Positions 15,824 to 24,506 of a stretch of DNA of 55,099 nucleotides are shown in pieces. The stretch comes from an uncultured Coriobacteriales bacterium. GTDB taxonomy: Bacteria > Actinomycetota > Coriobacteriia > Coriobacteriales > UMGS124. Location: NCBI GenBank assembly GCA_934636245.1, contig CAKUAI010000023.1, positions 1 through 55,099 of the forward strand, written 5' to 3'. Below the pieces are notes generated by a model. The model was not told the DNA's origin and searched no databases. It saw nothing but the letters and a program-made list of their open reading frames with translations. The number at the start of each line of letters is the position of its first letter. Within the stretch, counting starts at the first letter, position 1. Both the position numbers and the translations under genes were made by a program.

Positions 15824-18800
15824 TTACAGCTTCTCGATGTTGACCAGGAACGCCTTGTACTCAGGCGTCTGGCTGTTTGCGTCACCGACGTTGGGCGTCA
15901 GGTCGTTGACCATGTTCTGGTCGGTGCCGAAGAGCCTGGACCAACCGAAGTGGTGCGTCATGCCCACCTGGTGCAGCTTCTCGCCGTTGACCGTGAAGGG
16001 CTTGAAGCGGTGCGTGACGAGCGCCGTGATCTCGATGGAGGCACGGTTGTTCCACACGCGGACCTTCTCGCCGTTCTCGATGCCCTTCTCAGCAGCGAGC
16101 TCGTAGGACATCTCGATGAACTGAGCGGGCATGGCCTCGACGAGGGCGGGGCACAGACGGGTCTGGCCGCCGGTCTGCCAATGCTCGGTGACCGAGTAGG
16201 TCGTGGCGACGATCGGGAACTCCTCGTGCGGGGAGTGCTTCGAGGACTCCAGGCCGCGGCCCAGGTAGCACGGGGAGTTGAGGCGACCGTTGAACGGGTT
16301 GGCGTCCAGCGGGCTCTCGAAGGGCTCGAAGTGCTCGGGCAGCGGGCCGTCTTCCATGCCGTAGGACTCCAGGCGAGCGTTCTGCTCCCAAAGCATGAAG
16401 AATGCCTTGTTGTTGGGCGGGGTGGTGCCAGCGACGAAGTCGCCCACGTCGCAGCCGTCGGCGTAGCCGGCCTTCCACTTACCCTCGGCGTCGTCCCACT
16501 CGACGAGACGACGGTCCTCACGCCAGGGCTTGCCGTTCATGTCGGCCGAGGCGCGGTTGTACAGGATGCGGCGGTTGTTCGGCCAAGCGAACGCCCACTC
16601 GGAGTACAGGCCCAGACCGGAGGTGTCGACGTTGTTACGGCGGCACACGGGCTGGCTGGCCGGGTCGAGAGGAGCGTCGTTATTGCTGTAGTAGCCGGAG
16701 TAGATCCACATACCGCAGGAGGTGGAACCGTCGGCGGCCAGCTCGGAGTAACCGGCGAGCAGGTCGGTCTGGGGGTCGGAGGAATCGCAGTTGCAGTTGG
16801 TGCCGGCAATGCGGTAGCCGTTGAGAGCCCAGGCGACGGGACGGAAGTCGATCTTGCCGTCAACGTAGTAGTCCCACTTGACGTTCAGGATGGGATCGGG
16901 GTTGGCGGTCTTGGGATCGTCGTGCTCCTCCTCGTAGAGGCGGCAGATCTCAGTCCACAGCAGGTCGCACATCTCGAGGTCGTTCTTGGCCTCGTCCCAC
17001 GGATCCACAGCCTGGAAGCGCCACTGAATCCAACGGCCGGAGTTCAGGATGGTGCCGGGCTTCTCGTAGATGAGGGCGCACGGCAGGTAGTACACCGTGG
17101 TGTTGACCTTGGCGGGATCCATGCCCGGGCCGCGCCAGAACTCGGCGGCCTCGGTGAGCACCTGGTCGGCAACGACGAGCCAGTCGAGGTTGGCCATGGA
17201 GCGACGGATGTTGCCGGCGTTGGGGCCGGAGTGACACGGGTTCATGCCCCAGTTGAAGTAGCCCTTGATGACGCCCTGCTGCATGAGCTCGAACGTGGAG
17301 ATGTGCGTCCAGTCCTTGATCTCGGCATCAGCGTGCGAAGGAACCTTGGGCCACCAGTCGTAGCCGTAGTCGTTCTCGACGGTGGCGTTCTCGCCGAAGA
17401 ACTCCTTGAGCTGGCTGACGATGAACTTGGGCTTGTTGGTGTAGTAACCGTCGGAGTAGGTCTGGCTCTCGAGCCAAGAACGCAGGTCCTTGCGGTCGGT
17501 GGTGTTGGCCCACTTGAGGTAAGCGGGCTGCTCCTGCACCAGCATGCCCATGTCCGTGGCGCCCTGAACGTTGGGCTCGCCGCGCAGGGCCGCCACGCCG
17601 CCGCCGGGGACGCCGACGTTGCCGAGGAGCAGCTGCAGGATGGACATGGCGCGGGTGTTCTGGGCGCCGTAGGTGTGCTGCGTCTGGCCAAGGGCGTACA
17701 GGATGACGCCGGCCTTGCCGCGGGCGCCGGACTGAGCGTAGGTGGAGTAGACGGTCTCGAGCTGCTCAAGCGTCATGCCGCAGGTACGGGAGACAGTCTC
17801 CATGTCGTAGCGGCTGTAGTGCTTCTTGAACTGCTGGTAGACGCACATCTCGTCGGTGAGGGTCGCGTCCTTCTTGGGGACGGTGAGCACCGGCGGGGTG
17901 AACTCGGGAACCTCGGGGTTGAGCTCGTGGCTGGCCCACTCGTAGGTGCCGCCCTTCGAGGTGTCCCACACAACTTCCTCGGCAGTCTGATAGTGCCAGG
18001 AATGGTTGCTGTACTTCTCGGTCTCCTCGTCCCAACCGCTGAACAGACCAGTCTCGACGTCGAACTCAAACTCGGGGTCGAGCAGGTAGGAGACGTTGGT
18101 GTAGTTGAGGAGGTACTCGAAGTTGTATGTATCGAGTAGCGCCTGGCGAGCCTCTTCGTCGTTGTTCTCCACAGCCTCAAGGTAAGCCTCAAGGTTAGGA
18201 TCAATGAGGTTGTCGCAAATGTACTTGTACAGGCCGCCATAGAATGCGATGTCGGTACCCGAACGGATGGGGCAGTAGATGTCCGCCATCTCGGCAGTAC
18301 GGGTATAGCGCGGATCGACGACGATCCACGTAGCGCCCTTCTCGTGGGCCTTGTTGAGCCACTTGGCGCTGACGGGGTGGTTCTCAACGGAGTTGGAACC
18401 AATGTTCAGAATGAAGTCGGTGTTTTGGAAGTCACACCAGTGCGTGGTCATAGAGCCACGGCCGAATGAAGGTGCCAGACCGGCAACCGTGGGGCCGTGT
18501 CAAACACGAGCTTGGTTGTCGATGGCGACAATACCAAGCTGGCGCATCATCTTGAGGATGAGGTACTCTTCCTCGGAGTTCTGCTGGGAGCCACCCAGCG
18601 AAGCAATGGACTGGCAGCGGTTGACGACGAGCTCCTTGCCGTCGACCATTTCCTTCTCGACGAAGCCCTCGTCGCGGGTGTCCTTCACCTTGCGGGCGAT
18701 CTCAGGGATGATCTCTTCCCAGGTGATGGCCTCCCACTCGCTGGAGCCGGGACGGCGCACCAGCGGCTTGGTGGAGCGGGCGGGGTTCTTGATGACCTCG

Positions 18801-19117
18801 CGGGTCTCGGGGTCAACGACGTTGCGCAGCTGCGCCATCGTGGCACCCTTGGGGCACAGGCCACCCTGGTTGATGGGGTGATCGGGATCGCCCTCGAGGT
18901 TGATAAGCTCGCCGTTGCGAGACGAAAGAAGAGAACCGCAGCCACCTGCGCAGTAGCAGCAGATGTTCGTGCTCTCCTTGGTACCCACGAGCTTCCAATC
19001 GGCGGGGTCGACATCCTGGGCCAACGCCTTCGACTGGTTCGTCAGCTCGAACGCCAGCGTCGACGCGAGTGCGCCTGCGCCGCCGGCCTTCAAAAAGCTT
19101 CTGCGCGAGAGTTCCAT
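15824..19117 (-). CDS. fdnG: Selenocysteine-containing formate dehydrogenase catalytic subunit
   Basis: One gene interrupted by an in-frame UGA at 18502-18500, read here as selenocysteine (residue 206): 1097 residues in all. The N-terminus MELSRRSFLKAGGAGALAST is a Tat signal. Cys residues for one [4Fe-4S] follow (NICCYCAGGCGS, GGLCPKGA). The UGA context IDNQARV-U-HGPTVAGLAPSFGRG is that of FdnG/FdoG, and translation continues with GSMTTHWCDFQNTDFILNIG. The rest shows the molybdopterin-guanine-dinucleotide oxidoreductase fold, ending in a MopB-type C-terminal domain. Sec is a metal ligand and essential for formate oxidation at the cell exterior. A bacterial SECIS follows the UGA. The selA/B/C/D genes are not in this window. 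Automated annotation would split it into two genes. Confidence 0.96.
18465..18502 (-). promoter_or_regulatory. SECIS element of fdnG
   Basis: Downstream of UGA (18502-18500) the transcript reads GGUUGCC-GGUCU-GGCACC (18488-18471): a stem with one bulged U and apical loop GGUCU, the form recognised by SelB in E. coli formate dehydrogenase mRNAs. Confidence 0.9.
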
Positions 19118-19390
19118 GTAACACTTCCTTTCCTATACCTCGTCCTTGCTTCGACCGTATACGAAGCATTGCAGCGGGAGATGTTACGCGCATACACGCG
19201 CGACCATTAGACCCGTTAATGGTCTATTTCTGGCGTTTTACCAGTTGAAGCTAGATTTGAACCCCTTTTGGGTCTATTGTATTGGCCGTTTGCCCCCGTT
19301 TTTTGGGCGTTTAGGGGTATTACTTTTGTGATGGAACTATGAAGGTAACGTTACTGAGATGTTACCGACATCGACTCGCCGAGAGGAGCC
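19118..19390. promoter_or_regulatory. Divergent control region between fdnG and the LuxR gene
   Basis: Dyads seen: TGCTTCG-N8-CGAAGCA at 19147-19168; GACCATTA-N7-TAATGGTC at 19202-19224; the palindrome GTAACGTTAC at 19345-19354. Direct repeats: GAGATGTTAC at 19178-19187 (one base offset possible) and 19356-19365; GGTCTATT at 19221-19228 and 19271-19278. These are candidate operators for the adjacent LuxR protein or another regulator; none is a site I can name. Confidence 0.55.
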
Positions 19391-20878
19391 GTGCAGGTCG
19401 TGAAGGATGATGCGCTGAGAAACCCGTACATTGTCGGGCTCTCCCTAGTCTTCGTCTGGATCCACACCATGAGTGGACAGCTGCGCGATCACGCGGGCTT
19501 CACTTGGCTCGCGACGTTCTACGCAAGCATTTCCCTCTTCATGGTCGCCTTGGTGTTCCTGGACAAGCGCGACAAGCGCGCCAAGGGCGTGCTCTCCCCT
19601 GCCGCCGTGGCAAGCGCCGTTTGTCTGGCGGCCTCTCCCCTTATGATGTTCGACCTGGAAATGCCGGGTCTTGTCCGCATCCCCATGCACCCGCTCGCCG
19701 TCTGCATCATGGGCGGGTACGGCATTGCCTATGCCTATCGCACCTGGAGCACGCCCTACAGCGAGATGCAGCCCCGCCAAGCGTGCGGCATGGCGGCGCT
19801 GGCGCTCGTCATTGCCTCCCTTATCGAGTGCTTTATGTTTGTCGTGGGCGATGCGGGCTCCTGCATCGTGCTCGCCCTGGTGGGCTTTGCCATTCCCGCG
19901 ACACTGCACGCCTGCTACAAGCGCCTTGACCCCGAGCCTGTCGCCGAACCTTTGCCGAGCAAGTCGTTTCGTGAAAACGCCCGCACCGTGCTGCCCCTTT
20001 GGCGCATCGCCGTGGGTATCACGGTTTACAGCTTTGCCGTAGGCGTCTCTTGGACGCTTCTACTCGCCAACCCCGACCGCATCCTTGCCTTGACTGACCT
20101 CGCTGTTCCCCTGCTCATCATCGGGCTCGTCATTGTCTTTTGGGTCTGCTGCGCCAAAATTCTCAAGCGCATATCCTTCCGTATCGTGTGGCGACCCATC
20201 GTGCTCCTCATGTCGGCGGCCATACTCATGGCACCCCAGGTAGAAGGCACTACGTACGTGCTCGTGGTCTCCTTCGTACGCGCCGCCCAGACCGCCATGG
20301 CAGCACTTTGGTTCCTCATCCTCACGGACATCGCCCGCCATACGCACGTCGACGCCTCCCACGTCATTGGCATGGGTTGGGTCTTTTACTCGCTTCCCGT
20401 GGCTGCCGGCATCATCTTTGGCCTCATGCTTGCACCCTATGACCCGCTTCACACGGCGCTGCCGGCACTCACGGTGCTTGCCCTGGTGGCCATCGCCTTC
20501 GTCGCCGACGATCAAGACGCCCTTTTCACCAAGACCGCCCCGATTGAGCCTTCTTTGGAAGAGGGGGCTGCGCCCGCTGACGTCGAAAACGCGCTCCCCG
20601 CTCAGCCCGAAAAGCCCGACGACGGCATGGGCAGCGGCAGACGCGACAGGCTCTCCGTCAAGTGCGTCGCCATTGCGCGCGACTACGGACTCACCAACCG
20701 CGAATTCGACGTGCTGGTGCGCCTCGCGCACGGCCGCAGCGGTGCTTTTATCGCCGACGAGCTCACATTGTCTGAGAACACCGTAAAGGGCCACACGAAG
20801 CGTCTGTATGCAAAGCTCGGCGTCCACACCCGCCAAGAGCTCATTGACCTGGCCGAACAGTACAAGCTTAAGGCTTAG
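19391..20878 (+). CDS. Membrane-bound LuxR-family transcriptional regulator
   Basis: 495 residues. The first ~390 are hydrophobic with about 12 predicted spans (for example PLLIIGLVIVFWVCCAKIL, VIGMGWVFYSLPVAAGIIFG) and resemble a transporter-like sensor domain. An acidic linker (about 395-420) is followed by a GerE/LuxR HTH (about 430-490): YGLTNREFDVLVRLAHGRSG, IADELTLSENTVKGHTKRLY, AKLGVHTRQELIDL. Regulators of this architecture are abundant in Coriobacteriia and typically lie beside the respiratory enzyme operon they control. The start is GTG at 19391 with GAGAGGAG before it. Divergence from fdnG and the dyads between them suggest it regulates formate dehydrogenase (inference). Confidence 0.88.
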   Translation: MQVVKDDALRNPYIVGLSLVFVWIHTMSGQLRDHAGFTWLATFYASISLFMVALVFLDKRDKRAKGVLSPAAVASAVCLAASPLMMFDLEMPGLVRIPMHPLAVCIMGGYGIAYAYRTWSTPYSEMQPRQACGMAALALVIASLIECFMFVVGDAGSCIVLALVGFAIPATLHACYKRLDPEPVAEPLPSKSFRENARTVLPLWRIAVGITVYSFAVGVSWTLLLANPDRILALTDLAVPLLIIGLVIVFWVCCAKILKRISFRIVWRPIVLLMSAAILMAPQVEGTTYVLVVSFVRAAQTAMAALWFLILTDIARHTHVDASHVIGMGWVFYSLPVAAGIIFGLMLAPYDPLHTALPALTVLALVAIAFVADDQDALFTKTAPIEPSLEEGAAPADVENALPAQPEKPDDGMGSGRRDRLSVKCVAIARDYGLTNREFDVLVRLAHGRSGAFIADELTLSENTVKGHTKRLYAKLGVHTRQELIDLAEQYKLKA

Positions 20879-20989
20879 CTACAACGTTAGAGAAGTTATT
20901 TCGCAAAAATTAGCCGTCTTTATAGGCTCATATTCCCTACTTCTTTGGTATGCTTCACGGCACACATACCCGGCCCTGGAGGGGGAACC

Positions 20990-21925
20990 ATGATTGACGC
21001 ACAGTTTGATGAGCTTGTGTCCAAGATTTCCAGCAACTACGAAGCCGAAGAGATCTTCGTCACCAAACCCTTCGGGCACTTCCCCAACCGTGACGCGATC
21101 ATCTCCATCATCAAGGACGTTCGCAGCCTCATTTTCCCGGGGTACTACGCAGGCGAGGCGCTCAAGGGCGTAGGCGCGGAGAACTACGTGGCCGAGCAGA
21201 TCATGCGCATCCGCAACGCCCTGCGCACGCAGGTGCACGAGGCGTTCCTGTTCCGTGACGGGACCACGCTTCCGGCGCAGGACATCGAGACCAAGACCGA
21301 CGCTGTCGTCGACACCTTCATGGCCGAGCTCCCCCATGTCCAGGAGCTGCTCTTCAAAGACGTGCAGGCGGCCTTTGACGGCGACCCTGCGGCCCAGAGC
21401 AAGCAGGAGATCATCCTCGCCTACCCCGGCCTCTTCGCCATCTTCGTCTACCGTATCGCCCATATCCTCTACGGCCACAAGGTGCCGCTCATCCCCCGCC
21501 TCATGACCGAATACGCACACAGCAAGACGGGCGTGGACATCAACGCCGGCGCCACGATCGGCGAGTACTTCTTCATCGACCACGCAACGGGCGTCGTCAT
21601 CGGCGAGACCACGACCATCGGCTCGCATGTCAAGATTTACCAGGGCGTCACGCTCGGCGCCCTCTCCACGCGCAAGGGTCAGCAGCTTGCAGGCGTCAAG
21701 CGCCACCCCACCATCGAGGACGACGTGACCATCTACTCCAACGCCAGTGTGCTGGGCGGCCAGACCGTCGTAGGCAAGGGCGCCATCATCGCAGGCAGCG
21801 CCTTTGTAACCGAGTCGGTACCGGCATATGCCCGTGTAAGCCTCAAAAACCAGGAAGTCGTGGTGCGCACGCGCTCCGATGCTCAGCCTGCTCAGCCCGA
21901 GCCTGCCCCCACCTGGGAGATTTAA
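20990..21925 (+). CDS. cysE: Serine O-acetyltransferase (EpsC/CysE family)
   Basis: 311 residues. The N-terminal helical part (1-165) is longer than in E. coli CysE and like the EpsC type (DAIISIIKDVRSLIFPGYYA). The left-handed beta-helix with hexapeptide repeats runs about 185-290: GVDINAGATIGEYFFIDHAT, GVVIGETTTIGSHVKIYQGV, NASVLGGQTVVGKGAIIAG. The catalytic His lies in FIDHATG, with Asp in the preceding helix region. It makes O-acetylserine from serine and acetyl-CoA for cysteine synthesis. GGAGGGGGAA precedes the ATG at 20990. No cysK neighbour is present. Confidence 0.9.
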   Translation: MIDAQFDELVSKISSNYEAEEIFVTKPFGHFPNRDAIISIIKDVRSLIFPGYYAGEALKGVGAENYVAEQIMRIRNALRTQVHEAFLFRDGTTLPAQDIETKTDAVVDTFMAELPHVQELLFKDVQAAFDGDPAAQSKQEIILAYPGLFAIFVYRIAHILYGHKVPLIPRLMTEYAHSKTGVDINAGATIGEYFFIDHATGVVIGETTTIGSHVKIYQGVTLGALSTRKGQQLAGVKRHPTIEDDVTIYSNASVLGGQTVVGKGAIIAGSAFVTESVPAYARVSLKNQEVVVRTRSDAQPAQPEPAPTWEI

Positions 21926-22033
21926 GCCATCTGGCAAGGTTCTGGCGCTTCTTTGGAGAAAGCCGGGCGCGCATATCCGCCGGGTATGATGTACGCATGT
22001 GTACACGCCGATTCATCCCAAGGAATGAGGAAC

Positions 22034-22735
22034 ATGTCGTCTCTTTCACTGAGCAACAGCCATGAGCAGCGTCTGGAGGAGCGCTCTGTCGCCAACGCGC
22101 ACGGCCAGATCGTCTCCGACCGCACCTACAACATGGTTCTCGGCCTCACCGTGCTGTGGGGCCTGGGCATCAACGCCATCATGTGCGCCACCATGGGCGA
22201 CTTCGCGATGAGCATGAACCCCATCGCTTTCACGATTTTCTACCTGGTGTGCTGCATTGCCGGCCTTCTGATCGCCTACAAGTCAGACAACCCGCTCATC
22301 AGCTTTGTGGGCTACAACATGGTCGTTATCCCGCTGGGCCTGGAGATTGCCTGCATCGTGGCCATGGTTGGCGGCATCAACACCGACATCGTGATGTACG
22401 CCTTCGTGGACACGCTGCTCATCACGGGCATCATGGTCATTGCGAGCTTGGCGTTCCCCAACTTCTTCGCCAAGATTGGCGGCCTGCTCTTCGCCGGCCT
22501 CATCGGCGTGCTTGTCGTCTCGCTTATCACCATGCTCATCGGTGGCAGCGGCATTTGGATCTCGGTCATCTGCGCCGTGCTCTTCAGCCTCTACATCGGC
22601 TTCGACTACTGGCGCAGCCAGCAGTACGCCAAGACGATCGATAACGCCGTCGACAGCGCCATCGACATCTACATGGACATCGCCCTGCTCTTCATCCATC
22701 TCGTTCAGATTTTTGCGAGCAACAACAGGGACTAA
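22034..22735 (+). CDS. Bax inhibitor-1/YccA family membrane protein
   Basis: 233 residues with seven hydrophobic spans: MVLGLTVLWGLGINAIMCAT, FTIFYLVCCIAGLLIAYKS, MVVIPLGLEIACIVAMVGG, TLLITGIMVIASLAFPNFF, GLLFAGLIGVLVVSLITMLI, WISVICAVLFSLYIGFDYWR and a C-terminal half-span ending LFIHLVQIFASNNRD. The order and the FDYWR/IDIYMDIALLFI end are those of the BI-1 (UPF0005) family, calcium-leak/stress proteins whose bacterial role is poorly known. The ATG at 22034 is chosen over 21953 because AGGAATGAGG lies just upstream and the family begins with a short polar segment. Confidence 0.85.
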   Translation: MSSLSLSNSHEQRLEERSVANAHGQIVSDRTYNMVLGLTVLWGLGINAIMCATMGDFAMSMNPIAFTIFYLVCCIAGLLIAYKSDNPLISFVGYNMVVIPLGLEIACIVAMVGGINTDIVMYAFVDTLLITGIMVIASLAFPNFFAKIGGLLFAGLIGVLVVSLITMLIGGSGIWISVICAVLFSLYIGFDYWRSQQYAKTIDNAVDSAIDIYMDIALLFIHLVQIFASNNRD

Positions 22736-22764
22736 TCGCCCGTCTCACAGCAAGCCACTTCCTT

Positions 22765-22800
22765 AAGGCTGTCTGCCACCTCTGGCAGGCAGCCTTTTTT
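22765..22800 (+). terminator. Terminator after the BI-1 gene
   Basis: AAGGCTGTCTGCC (22765-22777) pairs with GGCAGGCAGCCTT (22784-22796, one G-U), then TTTT. Confidence 0.9.
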
Positions 22801-22993
22801 CATGCGCATGACACCCCGTATCGCGCGGCACCTTCGACATCCTACCCGTCAAAGCCTCATGAGCCCCCAGCACCACCGAGCCCCTGCAATCGAGGGGCCC
22901 CCTCTCCCTCGCGCCCCCAAGCCCAATGCGCCCTTAAAGCCCCCAACGCGATTCGCGGCTCCCGCGGGTCTAGAAGCCCCCACACACGCAAGA
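22801..22993. other. Intergenic stretch between convergent BI-1 and icd genes
   Basis: C-rich, with no credible reading frame or motif apart from the long hairpin that follows it. Confidence 0.4.
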
Positions 22994-23076
22994 GGCCTCC
23001 TGAATGGTCCAAGCGCAGTTTTGCAGCCGCGCCCTCCGCGGCGAAACTGTCTGAGCATTGGACCATTCAGGAGGCC
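22994..23076. repeat. 83-nt palindromic element with 19-bp perfect arms
   Basis: GGCCTCCTGAATGGTCCAA at 22994-23012 is the exact inverse of 23058-23076. Inside it, CAGTTT/AAACTG and GCCGC/GCGGC can extend the pairing to form a long hairpin with few unpaired bases. It has no T-run and is unrelated in sequence to the hairpin repeats at 29-40 kb. It lies 28 nt beyond the icd stop. Confidence 0.75.
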
Positions 23077-23103
23077 CCGAGAGACTCCCAAGCAGAAGGG
23101 CTT

Positions 23104-24306
23104 CTACCCCCTCAACCTCCCCGCAATCGCCCCGATGAAGTCGCGCGTGTTGAGCGTCGTGGGGTTCTCGAGCGTCGTGATGCGTGCAAGGTCGCCCGTC
23201 ATCTCGCCGGCCTCGATGGTGTCGATCGTGGCCTTCTCCAAGCGGTTCGCAAAGTCCACAAGCTCAGGCAGCTCGTCGAGCTCGCCGCGCTTGCGCAGGG
23301 CACCTGACCAGGCAAAGATGGTGGCCACCGAGTTGGTCGAAGTCTCCTGTCCGGCAAGGTGTTTGTAGTAGTGGCGCTGCACCGTGCCGTGGGCGGCCTC
23401 GTACTCAAAGGTGCCGTCGGGGCTCACGAGCACCGAGGTCATCATGGCAAGCGAGCCAAAGGCGCTCGACACCATGTCGCTCATGACGTCGCCGTCGTAG
23501 TTCTTGCAGGCCCAGATGAAGCCGCCCTCGGCCTTCATGACGCGTGCCACAGCGTCGTCGATGAGCGTGTAGAAGTACGTGATGCCCGCCTCGTCAAAAC
23601 GAGCCTTGTACTCGGCGTCAAAAATCTCCTGGAAGATGTCCTTGAAGCGGTGATCGTACTTCTTGGAAATGGTGTCCTTCGTGGCAAACCAAACGTCCTG
23701 CTTGGTGGCAAGCGCGTACTCGAAGCAACAATGCGCGAAACTCTCAATAGAGCCGTCGAGGTTGTGCATGCCCTGCACCACGCCCGGCTCCTTGAAGTCG
23801 TGCACAAGCTCGCGCGTCTCAGTGCCGTCCTCAGCGGTGTAGACGAGCTCCACCTTGCCCGGACCCGGAATGCGCATCTCAGCGTTGCGGTACACATCGC
23901 CGTAGGCGTGGCGGGCAAGCGTGATGGGCTTGGTCCAATTGCGCACGCACGGCTCAATGCCCTTGACCACGATAGGGGTGCGGAAGACGGTGCCGTCGAG
24001 CATGGCGCGGATGGTGCCGTTGGGGCTCTTCCACATCTGCTTGAGGCCGTACTCCTCCACGCGCGCGGCATTGGGCGTGATGGTGGCACACTTCACGGCC
24101 ACACCCAGGCGCTTCGTGGCAAGCACAGAGTCCACCGTCACCTGGTCGTCGGTCTCATCGCGATGCTTGAGGCCCAGGTCGTAGTACTCGCTCTTGAGGT
24201 CGACGAAGGGGCAGATGAGCTCGTCTTTGATCAGCTTCCAGATGATGCGAGTCATCTCGTCGCCGTCCATCTCAACGAGCGGCGTCTTCATCTGAATTTT
24301 GGCCAT
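23104..24306 (-). CDS. icd: NADP-dependent isocitrate dehydrogenase, eukaryote-like homodimeric type
   Basis: 400 residues. The sequence matches the IDH1-like class rather than the E. coli class: VEMDGDEMTRIIWKLIKDEL, CATITPNAARVEEYGLKQMW, KSPNGTIRAMLDGTVFRTPI (substrate Ser/Asn/Arg), ARHAYGDVYRNAEMRIPGPG, YDGDVMSDMVSSAFGSLAMM (metal Asp) and EAAHGTVQRHYYKHLAGQET (NADP-binding loop). It oxidises isocitrate to 2-oxoglutarate with NADPH formation. No citrate synthase or aconitase gene adjoins; it stands alone between convergent and parallel neighbours. Confidence 0.95.
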   Translation of the reverse strand: MAKIQMKTPLVEMDGDEMTRIIWKLIKDELICPFVDLKSEYYDLGLKHRDETDDQVTVDSVLATKRLGVAVKCATITPNAARVEEYGLKQMWKSPNGTIRAMLDGTVFRTPIVVKGIEPCVRNWTKPITLARHAYGDVYRNAEMRIPGPGKVELVYTAEDGTETRELVHDFKEPGVVQGMHNLDGSIESFAHCCFEYALATKQDVWFATKDTISKKYDHRFKDIFQEIFDAEYKARFDEAGITYFYTLIDDAVARVMKAEGGFIWACKNYDGDVMSDMVSSAFGSLAMMTSVLVSPDGTFEYEAAHGTVQRHYYKHLAGQETSTNSVATIFAWSGALRKRGELDELPELVDFANRLEKATIDTIEAGEMTGDLARITTLENPTTLNTRDFIGAIAGRLRG

Positions 24307-24439
24307 GCGAAGTCTCCTTCCAGGTGCTCAATCAGTGACGGACACCATGATACGACCCCGCAGGCCCTTCTCAGGGCGCAAATACAACGCGTCACCTGGT
24401 AGAAACCAAGCACCACAGCGGCTACGCACCCCTCGCACG

Positions 24440-24470
24440 AAAAAGGGCCCGAGGATTGCCCCTCGAGCCC
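24440..24470 (-). terminator. Terminator of the TRAP transporter operon
   Basis: GGGCCCGAGG (24445-24454) pairs with CCTCGAGCCC (24461-24470; one non-Watson-Crick pair, G-U on the minus strand), followed on the minus strand by TTTTT. Confidence 0.85.
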
Positions 24471-24506
24471 TTATTGAAACATGCGCCCAGCTTGTTGCAG
24501 GTTGCC

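Noticed and set aside
15776..18139. A 787-codon plus-strand frame opposite fdnG
   Set aside because: Antisense shadow of fdnG with no family motif and no ribosome binding site.
15824..19117. Frameshift or nonsense mutation in fdnG
   Set aside because: The stop is UGA in the selenocysteine position of the family with a proper SECIS, so it is a recoding site.
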